Shown here piece by piece: positions 1-10,366 of a stretch of 64,000 bases of DNA. Positions within the stretch are counted from its first letter, which is position 1; every line of letters starts with the position of its first letter. The stretch covers positions 124,001 through 188,000 of the forward strand of contig OW569381.1 in NCBI GenBank assembly GCA_937625935.1. The letters run 5' to 3'. This stretch comes from Tetramitus jugosus. Its lineage: Eukaryota > Heterolobosea > Eutetramitea > Acrasida > Vahlkampfiidae. Position numbers and translations under genes: made by a program. The notes under the pieces were generated by a model. The model was not told the origin of the DNA. It did not search any database and saw nothing but the letters and a program-made list of their open reading frames with translations.

Positions 1-354
1 TTGTTGTTGTTGTTGTTCAAAAGCTGATGATGATGATGATGTAGAAGATGATACTGTCATGTTTCGATAAAATTGTTGAGTTTGTTGTTGCAAAAGCTCG
101 AATTGTTGTCGAAGGAATTGTTGTTGAAGAAGGAGTTGTTGTTGTTGTTTGAGCAGTGCTTCTTGTTGTTGCTCCCAACTTTGTTCATGTGCTTGCATGG
201 GATGATTGTTTTGTTGTTGTTCGTGTGGTTGAGTTGAAGGAGGTGGAACAGAATACATTGGAGGGAACATGTTGTTGTTGGTGAGGATATTCTTTTTGAT
301 TGGTTTTTCAATGTAAGTTTGGCCACCAAGAACTTTTGAAGAATTGTTGCGCAT
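1..354 (-). CDS. Q-rich protein, partial (runs off the left edge)
   Basis: An open minus-strand frame begins at an ATG at 354-352 (MRNNSSKVLGGQTYIEKP) and runs off the window without a stop. It is rich in Gln, Pro and Ser, with QQQQQ blocks and a PPMYSVPPPSTQP stretch. No domain is recognisable. The same frame is already open about five codons upstream of the ATG (KQLIRFDPVM) and closed by a TAA before that. It lies about 40 nt downstream of the JAMM-BAH gene on the same strand, so it is either a separate gene or the continuation of that gene through an unrecognised intron or frameshift (see findings). Codon content looks coding, because the Asn-rich reading on the same strand is only its shifted shadow. 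Confidence 0.5.
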   Translation of the reverse strand, partial: MRNNSSKVLGGQTYIEKPIKKNILTNNNMFPPMYSVPPPSTQPHEQQQNNHPMQAHEQSWEQQQEALLKQQQQLLLQQQFLRQQFELLQQQTQQFYRNMTVSSSTSSSSSAFEQQQQQ

Positions 355-394
355 GACAGGGTCAAATCGAATCAATTGTTTGGTTTACGCATTG

Positions 395-2608
395 TTAGTG
401 CGTGCAGTGAACCAAGCACTTTTTGTTGAAATCGTACAGCCTGGAGTAATAGAAATGTTTGTCACCAGATCCAGCAGATGCTTGGGATGATGTGTTATCT
501 TCACCAAACTTCCATTGAAGGTAGTCATCGTAGGTCATCACGTGCACCTTCTCAACAATGTTCCTCACATCAATACGCTCTAATTCGTTCGTTGAATAGA
601 GTTCATCTTCCCCGAATGGCTCTTGAGCCTGACGGTTAGACAAAATAATATCCCTTGACTGTGGATGCAGGAACTGTTTGACTTCAATCAAGCACTCACC
701 CTTGTCTTCGATCACAGAATGGATCTGACCAATGAATTCACCTTTTGTTCCCGGTTTCCGATACAAGACGCCTTCTTTCACTTCGTAGTTCACGCTACTT
801 ATCGTAACAGATGAATAGTATTCCAAACCATTGGATGTTGATTTACCTAACGAACCAAACAACAACCACGGTTTTCGGGCACTTCGTTTGTTCTCATTTT
901 TTGTTGTTCCTGTTGTTGTGCGGCTCAGAGCTGATTGAGCAGTTGATTCGGATGAAGTGCTTGCTTGTTGTGCGACATACTCTTCACCATCAGATTCAGA
1001 TACAGTTGATTGCTGAGAGTCTGCCTGAGCCAACTCGGTTGCAAACTTCAAATCAGCTTCCAGTTGCTCCTGCTCTCTTCTCCGTCGATCTTCAATGAAA
1101 GCATCATGGGAGTTGATGACACGGGCGGGCAATGATGGATTTGTCAATAGAAAACCCAGTCGATTGGTATCAATCAACGGTGTATCATCACGTGCAACGA
1201 GCTCATTGATTGCATCCTCAGACATGTGCCGCATCAGAAACGCACGTTGCTTTCTAATCTTTTTCTGCAATTGTTCATTTGATCGCTTTAAAATTTTCAA
1301 ATCCTGTTGCAACGATCTCCCATTCTGAACAATAGAATTCTTCCAGAATGAGAACAGAAATGATTGATACTGAGAACGGAGAAATATAGATTGAAGGCCA
1401 GTTTCGTTTGACGCATAAGGAGTCAATTCGTTCGGGCTATGGTTACATTGATGGCGACTATACTTTTTGTTCAAATTGATAAATGTTTCACAATTTTCCA
1501 AGAATGCAGTATGGAGTGTGTTTTGCATCTCGACACGAATCTCTGGCGTAATCAATGGCTGATGATTCACAGTGCACATGACACTAATCGCTTCCAATGA
1601 TTGTCGATCGCCATTGTCATTCACTCCGGCAGCACAAGTAGCACCTTGATCCATCACATTGCTACCTGTTTGCCGCGTTCGAAAACAGTTAAAATAAAAC
1701 GAATGCTTATCACTACTGTTACTACTCGTACTCTCATCATAATACGCCGAACAAATAATTCCAAGTGCATACGGTGCTTGCATTTGCATTTCATGTTGCA
1801 TATTCAAGTCTTTCACACTGGGGAATGGAGGTATGCGCGGATGAGAGTGATACCATCCCACAAAAATCAATCCCTTTTCTGAAAAATTGTTCTGAGCCTT
1901 GACAACTTCGTTTCCGTCACACTCTACACCATCAATAGCCATATTGTTCACATCTCTCACACTGGCACAATAATGTTTAATGTGAACAATGTTGTGTTCA
2001 GAATCATATGATCCACCCAACAATCCCAACACTTCATTCTTATCGTCTGAATACACGTGATCCACAATACCACACAACACATTCTGATCCACAATCGTTC
2101 TGTACGCTTCTCTCGGGACAAACTCCGCAGCCGTAGAGCTGTTCGGAGTTGTCGGACTCGGAGAAATATTTGTTTCAAAATCGTGAAACATGGAGCAGAG
2201 GGTGTTATCCTTGTGAAAATCACCTTTGGACTGGCGATTATGATCCGTCTTGTTAGTGTCACTTTGAGCCGAGTTACCACTACCACTACCACTACTCGAG
2301 GATGATGCAGTGGGACCGAATGAGCTCTGGTAGAGGGCCAATTGTAATTGTTCATCTTCGTCGTCGACGAGATTGATCACTGGTTGATTGGCCGAAGAAG
2401 TCTCATGTTGCTTAAATCGTTTGTTGCTATTGTTGTTGTTGTTGTTTTGATGACTATTTTTATTGTTGTTGGTTTTTTGTTGTTGTTGATTCAATGAAGC
2501 ACCCGTGGTTGAGGCCGAAGAAGTGGAATCGGTGGTGGTTGGTGGGTGACTGTCGGACTGCGATCTTTGGCGCTTTTTGTCGTGCACAGCCGTTGAGATC
2601 TCTTTCAT
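395..2608 (-). CDS. UIM-JAMM-BAH protein, MYSM1/MPND-like deubiquitinase
   Basis: Encodes 737 residues. An N-terminal Ser/Asn/Gln-rich stretch holds a UIM-like motif at about 82-96 (DEDEQLQLALYQS). A JAMM/MPN+ metalloprotease domain follows at about 163-330, with Glu192 (EVLGLLGG) and the zinc signature GWYHSHP...S..D (His254, His256, Asp267). This arrangement is closest to MYSM1/MPND-type deubiquitinases. A coiled region and a second low-complexity acidic stretch come next. The last about 140 residues look like a BAH domain (YEVKEGVLYRKPGTKGEFIG, an NELER.D block, then HFYYSRLYDFN). By family knowledge JAMM enzymes cleave isopeptide bonds and BAH domains bind chromatin, so a histone deubiquitinase role is inferred. 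It starts 214 bp from SPT16, divergently. The reading frame ends right after the BAH domain and may be prematurely closed. Confidence 0.8.
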   Translation of the reverse strand: MKEISTAVHDKKRQRSQSDSHPPTTTDSTSSASTTGASLNQQQQKTNNNKNSHQNNNNNNSNKRFKQHETSSANQPVINLVDDEDEQLQLALYQSSFGPTASSSSSGSGSGNSAQSDTNKTDHNRQSKGDFHKDNTLCSMFHDFETNISPSPTTPNSSTAAEFVPREAYRTIVDQNVLCGIVDHVYSDDKNEVLGLLGGSYDSEHNIVHIKHYCASVRDVNNMAIDGVECDGNEVVKAQNNFSEKGLIFVGWYHSHPRIPPFPSVKDLNMQHEMQMQAPYALGIICSAYYDESTSSNSSDKHSFYFNCFRTRQTGSNVMDQGATCAAGVNDNGDRQSLEAISVMCTVNHQPLITPEIRVEMQNTLHTAFLENCETFINLNKKYSRHQCNHSPNELTPYASNETGLQSIFLRSQYQSFLFSFWKNSIVQNGRSLQQDLKILKRSNEQLQKKIRKQRAFLMRHMSEDAINELVARDDTPLIDTNRLGFLLTNPSLPARVINSHDAFIEDRRRREQEQLEADLKFATELAQADSQQSTVSESDGEEYVAQQASTSSESTAQSALSRTTTGTTKNENKRSARKPWLLFGSLGKSTSNGLEYYSSVTISSVNYEVKEGVLYRKPGTKGEFIGQIHSVIEDKGECLIEVKQFLHPQSRDIILSNRQAQEPFGEDELYSTNELERIDVRNIVEKVHVMTYDDYLQWKFGEDNTSSQASAGSGDKHFYYSRLYDFNKKCLVHCTH

Positions 2609-2822
2609 TTTTTCTCCTTGAAAGTTTTGTTTGTGTTGAACAACAAAGAAAACGAACTTTCGACCAATTCTCCGTTACAAAAATTCGAGAAGGTTCAAGA
2701 TGTGATCGCGCCAAAAATTGTACCAACGGCCTATTCAAGAAAACACTCGCTAAAAAACAAAGACAAACGTCCATTCACAAAAACCAAATCACACACATAG
2801 ACAACATATATCGTTAGAGAGT

Positions 2823-5800
2823 ATGAAGGTAGCAATCAACGAAAAAACTTTCTCTCAACGATTCACAAAGATCATTGAGCACTACAAGAAGGAAAAGGTA
2901 TGTTGTATAACTAGTTTTCACTGTCTGATCGTAGCTACGATCCTATTCCTATCCAAAATGGCGGTTGGTGACTAACACTTTTTTTTCAACTATCATCATG
3001 AACAACAGTACAACTTGTGGAGAAGTGTCTCATGTCTCGAGATACCCATTGGCAAAGTCAGTGAAGAAGAAGATGAGAGCAGCAACTTGCTCTGCTCTTC
3101 CATTGGTGAATGGTTGTTGGGATACGAGTTTATTGATACACTGCTAGTGATTGATTTTACTCCAAACAATGAACAAATCATTTTCCTCACCAGTAGCAAG
3201 AAGGTGACTTATTTGAATGATCTGAAGGCAAATATGAAGAATGTTGAACCACAAGCCGGATCATCTTCAGTCCTACCAAAGAATATTGAAGTTTTGGATC
3301 GTAAGAACACTTCTTTGGAAGATGTGTTGTCCAAATTGAAGAAGATGGGAAAGAAGGTTGGTGTTGTCGAGAGTGAAAAGAAGAAGCACTTGGGCAAGTT
3401 TGTCAAGGAGTGGTATACTGCATTTGATAAGGAAGTGAGTGCTGCCGATAAATCGATTGAGCAAGTCGATGTAGAGAATGCTTTGCATGATATTTTGAGT
3501 ATTAAGAGTCAACAGGAGTTGGGCTACGTTACGGATTCATCAAAAATTGTGTCACGTGCTCTAGAGAAGATCTTTAAGCAGAAAATGGAGACTATTATTG
3601 ATGAGGACAAGCAAATCACTCATGCTAAATTGGCTTCTTCAGTCGAAGAGGCAATTGTGGGTATGAAACTGAAGAAGAAGAATGAGCAGGATGATGTGGA
3701 GATTGAAAGTCCATTTATGCCTGTGATTCAATCCGGTGGTCGCTACGACCTCAAAATTCACGCTGCCAACGACACTAACAATTTGCACTGTGGTACAATC
3801 TGCTGTATATTAGGCGCCAAATTCAAAGCATACTGCTCTACCATTGCTAGAACATATATGATTGATGCCTCGAAACAACAAATGACCAACTATCAACTCT
3901 TGTTGGAGATTTATAAGATGGTGATTCGTAAGTTGAAGCCTGGTGTGGAACTGAGCAGAATATACGAGAGTGCTCTGGATATTATTAGAAAGAAGAATCC
4001 TGCTTTGGAAAAGCACTTTTTACCAAGTGTTGGCTATGGAATTGGATTGGCACCTCAGGACGACTACATGTCCATTGGGCCCGACAATCGATTGGTTGCT
4101 GAGAAGGGAATGTCATTTGTTGTCTTTGTTGGCTTCCAGGACGTGGATGAAACAGCTCACAACAAGATTACCGATGAGAAGAGAAAGAAGTATTCTCTTG
4201 TGATTGGTGATACAGTCATTTTGCCTCTTAACGAAGTGAATGCCAAGGTCTTGACCACTGGTGACTTGGATTATGATGACGTGTCATACTCTCTTGAAGA
4301 TGAACACGAGGAGAAGCCGGCCAAGTCCAAGAAACCTGTCATCAACATTGAGGAGACAGAAGGTCCTACAAGCAGAACCAGAGACAGAAAAACTGTTCAA
4401 GCCAATGGTGAAGATGAGAGACGGAGAAAGCTGGACGAATTGATCAAGAGAAAGAGTGAGGAGTCTAGAAACCAGAAGAGTACAGGCAAGGGAAAGAGCA
4501 AGGACAAAGAGAGTTATTCCATCGACGCAAAGCTCGCCAAGGGAGATATTTTCTCATACAAATCTCCTTTGGATTATCCTACTGCCAAGCATAACAAGAT
4601 CTTGGTGGACAAGAAGAGAGACACTGTGCTTTTGCCAATCAACGGTACTCACATTCCATTCCATATTGCAACAATTAAGAATGTTGCAAAGACAGATGAA
4701 GCCGACTGCATGCACTTGAGAATTAACTTTAAGAATTCAAAGGCCAATTTTGGAAAGCCTTATGCGCCAGCAAAGATGTTCCCAGAAACATTCTTTATCA
4801 AGGAATTGTCATATAGATCAAAGGACCCAAGAAACCTAACCCTTGTCATGAGAGACATTCTCGACTTGAGAAAGAAGATATCTGATAAGGAGAAGGACAT
4901 CAACGAGAACCGCAAAGAGTTCCAGAAGGGTGATCTCGTTCTGACAAAGGGTGTTCGCCCTCCAAAACTTATCGATCTGTACATGAGACCAGGTAAGAAG
5001 GCCGTAGGTACTCTTGAGGCCCACGAAAACGGTCTTCGATTCGTGGCCCATAAGGGAGAGCGTGTCGATATCCTGTACGGAAACATCAAGAATGCCTTCT
5101 TCCAGGCCGCACAAAAGGACTTGATTGTGTTAATTCACTTCCATCTCCACAGTCCAATCATGATTGGTAAGAAGGCTCAGTATGATATTCAATTCTATAC
5201 CGATGTCACTGAAGAGTTTGATCACTTGGTTGGAAAGTATCGTAGAACGACAACCGACAGTGAATCTATTGAAGAAGAATATCGTGAACGTCAATTGAAG
5301 AAGAAGTTGAATGATGAGTTTGCTGCATTTGCAAAGAAGGTTGAAGAAAAGTCAAACATGGAATTCGATATTCCTTATCGTGACTTGGAATTTACTGGTA
5401 CTCCATTCAGATCCAACGTCAATCTCGTACCAACAGTTAACTGCTTGGTCAGTTTAACTGAAGCTCCATTCTTTGTTCTTACTTTGGACGAAGTTGAAAT
5501 GGTTGTCTTTGAAAGAATTTCATTCGGTCTGAAGAACTTTGACATGGTGTTCGTCATGAAGGATTACTCGAAACCTGTTGCTACCATCAACTGTATTCCA
5601 ACCGATAAGCTCGAAACATTGAAGGATTGGCTGCTTCAAGTCGATATTGTTTACTTTGAGAGTAAGATTAATCTTGTTTGGAGCAAGATTATAAAGATTA
5701 TGAAGGCTGATCCAGAGTGGAACCCTTGGGGTGAAGGAGGTTGGAGCCAGTATCTGGGCAACACAGATGACGTGGATGATGATGATGAACCACAAGAGGA

Positions 5801-6128
5801 AGATTATCAACCTGAGAGTGCATCTGAGGGCGAAGATTACAGCAGTGACGAATATGAGAGTGACGATTTCTCGGATGAATATGAATCTGAGTATGAGAGT
5901 GATGAATCTGAGGAAGAGGGTGAAGATTGGGACACTCTGCTAAAGAAGGCTCATGCATCTGATGAGAAGAAGAGAGACAGAGAAGAATTCTCGGATGATG
6001 AAGACCAACCAAAGAGCAAGAGACCTAGAAACGGTCCTGCCCCTACCAGAGGAGCTCCAGGAAGACAAACCAGGTTGCCATCCAATCCATCTGCAAGACC
6101 TCGTCCAGGCGCTAACCAACGAAGATAA
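2823..6128 (+). CDS. SPT16: FACT histone chaperone large subunit Spt16
   Basis: Two exons, 2823-2897 and 3009-6128, flank a 111-nt intron (AAG|GTATGT ... AACAACAG|TAC). Together they encode about 1064 residues, the usual Spt16 length. Exon 1 supplies 25 residues beginning MKVAINEKTFSQRF. An N-terminal aminopeptidase-like domain follows (about 1-430), then the SPT16/PH-like middle domains with blocks such as KGVRPPKLIDLYMRPG and a strongly acidic C-terminal tail (DDVDDDDEPQEED onward, about 930-1010) ending in a basic RPRPGANQRR. FACT moves H2A-H2B dimers during transcription and replication in the nucleus. The downstream frame alone has no Met start, which is why the spliced start was chosen. 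Confidence 0.95.
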
Positions 6129-6319
6129 ACACTATTTAATATGTAACCTTCATGTTGTTCACAGAGATTGTTACCTCTGTTCCTTCTATTGCATTTTGTT
6201 GGAAAGTTCCTTCTTGCTGTACTTGAAGCTCTCATTGTGGTAGAACCGACAATAAAGCTCCGCCAAACACAAACCAGAAAAAAAAACAAAATCGATCGTT
6301 CACAACAACAAACACAACA

Positions 6320-7012
6320 ATGTTACTGCACAACCAGGAAGTCAGAGACATATCATCTCTCCAACTGCTCACACAAGCACCCAGCAAATCCTTTGTCGAT
6401 CAGGTATTTCTCCGCGTTTTTCATTGCCGCCTAGACGGTTTTAGCGCCACTTTTATTCAATCCGTAGCACAAGAGCTTTTCAAACAACAACAACAACAGC
6501 AGCAAGAACAAGAACAACAAGATGCATCCAAAAACATGATAACCATTGAACAACAAAAACAAGTGCATGAAATGCTAGAATGTGCATTGTTTCTCATTCA
6601 ATTGGACCTCTTTCACAATGCTCACTCGCTGGAAAGCATGGAAGAAATGGCAAAGGTGATTTTTTCACCCAAGCGTGTCAAGAACATGAACCACGTGCCG
6701 TTGATGAAACTCATTGTCGGTGTAATTAAAAAGTATGGTCCACTGTGGAGAAGAATGACATCGGAGAGTCTCATTGGCCTACCCAAGCTTCAAGAAATGA
6801 AATGGAGAATTGATATGAAGGCAGCCTCCAATAGCATTGATTCTCTCAATGCTCCAACTGTGGTGGTCGATTTGGATATTCTGGATCAAGTCATGGATGC
6901 ACAGGCCATGCCAGAGAATCGAACAGTTCAGTTTGAGCTCAATCGTGAGACGTTGGAGATTATGCTTGGTGGATTAACCAAGATTCGTGATCAATTGTCA
7001 TCTGTAAAGTAA
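6320..7012 (+). CDS. COMMD9: COMM-domain protein, COMMD9-like
   Basis: Encodes 230 residues. The N-terminal half is helical with an inserted QQQQQQQEQEQQ run. The C-terminal COMM domain (about 150-228) has the diagnostic LPKLQEMKWRIDMKAAS start and ends ETLEIMLGGLTKIRDQLSSV. From memory this matches COMMD9 better than other paralogues, especially the terminal 'L..ML.GL..IRDQLS.V'. COMMD proteins form heteromeric rings in the Commander/CCC complex, which recycles endosomal cargo. The ATG follows an A/C-rich leader about 190 nt after SPT16. Confidence 0.85.
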   Translation: MLLHNQEVRDISSLQLLTQAPSKSFVDQVFLRVFHCRLDGFSATFIQSVAQELFKQQQQQQQEQEQQDASKNMITIEQQKQVHEMLECALFLIQLDLFHNAHSLESMEEMAKVIFSPKRVKNMNHVPLMKLIVGVIKKYGPLWRRMTSESLIGLPKLQEMKWRIDMKAASNSIDSLNAPTVVVDLDILDQVMDAQAMPENRTVQFELNRETLEIMLGGLTKIRDQLSSVK

Positions 7013-7197
7013 ATTTTTGTTTTCTAAATTGGGTTTTACAATGAGTGAGGTGAATACAATCGGGAGAGGAGAAATAAAAGAAAAAAGAGACCGTTACTCC
7101 CAGAGGGCGCCAAAGAAAGAGACGAAAATTGGAACGAGCAACATCAAACCTTTCCAACAAACATAGGCCTTATTACCACACGACACACACATTACAA

Positions 7198-8559
7198 ATG
7201 ACAAGTGTCCCCTCTTTTGATCAGTTGCAATGGTCCACTCCACAACTGCACTATATTGCTTCTCTGTTACAAGAATTGAACGCTGCCAGACAATGCATTG
7301 CTGTTCTGAACAAATCCCACGAACATTTGCTGCACTTGCTGCAACAAAAGAACAATGTGGCATCTTCCATGGCCGCACAGTCCAAACTATTGTCAAGCAT
7401 GTTTCAACAAATGAATCTCTCAGAGAACAACACAACAATAACGACGACTAACGACGACGATGAATATGAACAAATTTACTTTGACAATAGCCCAGAAGAT
7501 GAGGAAGATGAACTCACGGAGAAAACTCACGTGGATGAGGAAGATGAGGAAGATGAGGAAGAAGAAGAAGAATATGTCTTGCCATTTGATGGACAGAGCG
7601 CCACGGATGACAATAGTGATTCTGCCATGTCACCACTCAATCTTCACAATAAGGAAAAGCACTTTAAGAGAAGAGTGAGAAGAGTTCAAATTGTACCAAA
7701 GTCAAATTGTGATGAACAGCAACAAGAACAAGCACTGCTGTTGAGTGAGTCATCTGAAATTCCAGGATTAGAGCTGCCAGAACAAACACCACAAGAGATG
7801 GTTTTTGAAGCGAAAACACCTATTATTTCAAGAAAACTGCGAGCAAAGCGAAGAAGAATGGTGACACCTAGTCCTGCCAAGCTAGTGAACGAAGCTGGGG
7901 AATCACCTGTACAGCAACCATCCACAGCTATAAAAGCAGTGCAAAAGAAGATGAAGCACGACAATGTTGATTTGTGTCTTGTTCCACTCCATGAATCAGT
8001 GATACTGAACCTGACAAGTGACTTTAGTGTCCAAGTGAATAAGCCAACAGAATCCAGAAGATTTGGCTGCTATCCTCACAACATACCACTATCCATTCAA
8101 ATGTTCAACGATGCACAATGGCAATCCAATGTTTTCTTTGGTTGTGACGAAGAATCGTTTGATCCTGAGAAGAACATGTCATTCCAGTCCACAATGTTCA
8201 AAGAGATGTTGCTAGATGAATGGGATACATTTGATTACTTGAAAGATAATGAAGATGCGTGTGTCATTGGTATTGGCACTGACATTATCGTGACGCACTT
8301 GGATCCTGTCAAGCATCGAGATATATCGAACTTTGATGTGTGGATCATTAGACCATCTCTGGATCAACGATTGGATGGTCCATTCTATATTGCCGATATC
8401 GTTCGAAACATGTATACATCGGAGGAGAACGCAAATGACGAGACAGACGTGGAGCACTTATTCATGGACAGTTCCTTACAACCTACTCCTTTCTCTGGCT
8501 TGGATCAAGATGAAATAGAGAAAATTGATGCCTTGCTCGGTGACTACGATGACCTATGA
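7198..8559 (+). CDS. Unknown acidic protein
   Basis: About 453 residues starting MTSVPSFDQLQW. The same frame offers an ATG at 7129, 23 codons earlier, but the 7198 start gives a more ordinary helical N-terminus (LHYIASLLQELNAARQ, a short coiled coil). Residues about 80-125 are a very acidic Asp/Glu run, then comes a basic patch (FKRRVRRVQIVPK) and another (SRKLRAKRRRM) that could be nuclear localisation signals. The C-terminal about 170 residues look folded (FGCYPHNIPLSIQMF, FDVWIIRPSLDQ). I recognise no family. A nuclear role is only suggested by the basic patches and acidic stretch. Confidence 0.7.
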   Translation: MTSVPSFDQLQWSTPQLHYIASLLQELNAARQCIAVLNKSHEHLLHLLQQKNNVASSMAAQSKLLSSMFQQMNLSENNTTITTTNDDDEYEQIYFDNSPEDEEDELTEKTHVDEEDEEDEEEEEEYVLPFDGQSATDDNSDSAMSPLNLHNKEKHFKRRVRRVQIVPKSNCDEQQQEQALLLSESSEIPGLELPEQTPQEMVFEAKTPIISRKLRAKRRRMVTPSPAKLVNEAGESPVQQPSTAIKAVQKKMKHDNVDLCLVPLHESVILNLTSDFSVQVNKPTESRRFGCYPHNIPLSIQMFNDAQWQSNVFFGCDEESFDPEKNMSFQSTMFKEMLLDEWDTFDYLKDNEDACVIGIGTDIIVTHLDPVKHRDISNFDVWIIRPSLDQRLDGPFYIADIVRNMYTSEENANDETDVEHLFMDSSLQPTPFSGLDQDEIEKIDALLGDYDDL

Positions 8560-8699
8560 ATGGATCCGAACAAAATTAACAACATGAACATGTCTTAATA
8601 TCAGCTGTGCTCTGTTCAGGAAACAAAGACCTGCCTAAAACATTCAAATGTTAATATCCTATAAAATAAATAAACCTATTTATTTAACTTGTACTGTCA

Positions 8700-9941
8700 T
8701 CACGAAGCATCGAATACATTTGCACTCGAAGTTCCGGCAGCACGTTTACAGTGAGTAATTGGTGTGTTGCACTCTGGACAATATGCTGATTCCATATCAC
8801 CCACATTCCTATAAATACAGTAATAGCAGAATACGTGACCACATGGATCACACACATAGGGCACTTGAATCGGATCCAACTTGCACAATGGGCACACAGT
8901 ATTGCCCAACACAGTACAGGCAACATCTCTGCTATTGTCCTTCCATCTCTTGAGCACTTGTTGTTTTTGTTGTTTTGCTTGTTCCTGTTGTTGTTTGTGA
9001 ACATCATGGCTTGCCACACTGCTCTTTGTACCCTTGTTCGCCCTGCTATAGCGATAAAGAAGTCTCGACCACAAGTGCTTCCATTTCTGGAACTGTATCA
9101 GTGGAATGAGAAAGAGAATCATTTCGGCAAAGCCGTTCCACACAAGCTCACGATTCATATAATCAAAGCTCACTTGCCGATTCATCAACTTTGATGAATA
9201 CACTAACCTCATGCCACACAACCTGTCAACAATACTCCTATACTTGCCTCTATTGAGAAAGAGAACAAAGTTGACAAGAGACAAAAGCTTATAGAACATT
9301 TCAGCAGTTTGCATGTGTTTCCACGTGAAATACTTTAGCTTTGAAACCATAAGCTTCAACCTTGACCGTTGTGATGAGATTTCATCATTATTTGTATCCA
9401 CTTGATTATTGTAAACATTGTGCATTTCTCCGCCCCAATTGTAATCCACTGTGATCCGATTGAGCCTTTGAAACAAATAGGGAAGTCCAATGCTCAAAAA
9501 TGCATGAGCCCACTTTTTTTGGCGCGAAACTTTGTGACCTGTCGTGCTGCACACATACTTTACATTCTGTATGCGATCACCAAACGACTGATCATTCTCC
9601 ATGATGGAAAAACGATAGATGCAGAATTGAAGAAGGGCTTGAAGCTCTGGTTGATATCGCTCGATAAATGATGGATCAAAAAATTGAAACATGCGCTTAA
9701 AGTATGAATTGAGTCCTATTGTGATCTCATAGTCCAATCGTTGTGCGTCTAGTTGATTTACGCGAAGAATCTGGAGGTGTGGTGAGAGAGAAGTAGATGT
9801 AGAGGATGGATCATTGGAAGATGGACTTGTTGATGTGGGTTGTTGTTGTTTGATCTGATGATAGGTGTTCAGCCATGTTGGCGTGTTTTGGTTTCGCATC
9901 TGATGTTTTTGTGTTCGTTCCGCGCGTCGGAATAATGGCAA
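8700..9941 (-). CDS. PEX2: Peroxisome biogenesis factor 2 (RING E3)
   Basis: Encodes 413 residues. The conserved Pex2/10/12 N-terminal region begins with ILRVNQLDAQRLDYEI (about 60-75). Membrane-associated segments follow, including FYKLLSLVNFVLFLNRGKYR and EMILFLIPLIQ. The C-terminus has a C3HC4 RING: CPLC, then CDPCGHVFCYYC, then CPEC. PEX2 works with PEX10 and PEX12 in the peroxisomal membrane to ubiquitinate the import receptor PEX5 for recycling. The Q/S/T-rich N-terminal 50 residues are lineage-specific. It ends 140 nt from the upstream plus-strand gene (tail-to-tail), and its start is 60 nt from tRNA-Tyr. Confidence 0.92.
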   Translation of the reverse strand: MPLFRRAERTQKHQMRNQNTPTWLNTYHQIKQQQPTSTSPSSNDPSSTSTSLSPHLQILRVNQLDAQRLDYEITIGLNSYFKRMFQFFDPSFIERYQPELQALLQFCIYRFSIMENDQSFGDRIQNVKYVCSTTGHKVSRQKKWAHAFLSIGLPYLFQRLNRITVDYNWGGEMHNVYNNQVDTNNDEISSQRSRLKLMVSKLKYFTWKHMQTAEMFYKLLSLVNFVLFLNRGKYRSIVDRLCGMRLVYSSKLMNRQVSFDYMNRELVWNGFAEMILFLIPLIQFQKWKHLWSRLLYRYSRANKGTKSSVASHDVHKQQQEQAKQQKQQVLKRWKDNSRDVACTVLGNTVCPLCKLDPIQVPYVCDPCGHVFCYYCIYRNVGDMESAYCPECNTPITHCKRAAGTSSANVFDAS

Positions 9942-10000
9942 AATTGGGATATGTCTAATAATAGATATTTATTCCTTTCGGAAGGAATGCCAGTATCCCT

Positions 10001-10073
10001 CCTCTGATAGCTCAGATGGTAGAGCATGAGACTGTAGATCTTGTGGTCGCGTGTTCGAGTCACGCTCGGAGGA
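10001..10073 (+). tRNA. tRNA-Tyr (GTA), intronless
   Basis: A full cloverleaf can be drawn: acceptor CCTCTGA/TCGGAGG, D stem GCTC/GAGC, anticodon stem TGAGA/TCTTG with loop CTGTAGA (anticodon GTA), T arm GCGTG-TTCGAGT-CACGC, and discriminator A. A T-run (aaccTTTT) ends it at 10077-10080. Nothing interrupts the anticodon loop, although nuclear tRNA-Tyr genes usually have an intron there. Confidence 0.95.
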
Positions 10074-10366
10074 ACCTTTTGGCTTTTCTTCTTAAGCCTT
10101 CCGGCGAGCAAGTCGATCAGAGTGTTACAGCCAATATGCAACAATTACATAGCTGTGACTTATATTGTTTCAATTCAAAAATATTTATTTCATGTTTGAT
10201 CGAGACAGAAACTGCACATGCAATAGACAGCCAACCATCAAATCATTCACTCACAAATTTGTTTTTCATTAATCGCTCATCATAGATCGTTATAATACAG
10301 CACAAGTTGGTTGATTCTTTGTTGCTTCAAAGAGTCAATGTGATTGGAGAGAGGAGATGCATGTGT
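10074..10366. other. Spacer between tRNA-Tyr and SEC61B
   Basis: About 290 nt of AT-rich sequence holding the Pol III terminator at 10077-10080 and the presumed 3' UTR of SEC61B. I see no other gene. Confidence 0.6.

Noticed and set aside
10016-10285. 89-codon frame through tRNA-Tyr
   Set aside because: Its first part is the tRNA gene itself, and the rest has no protein character.
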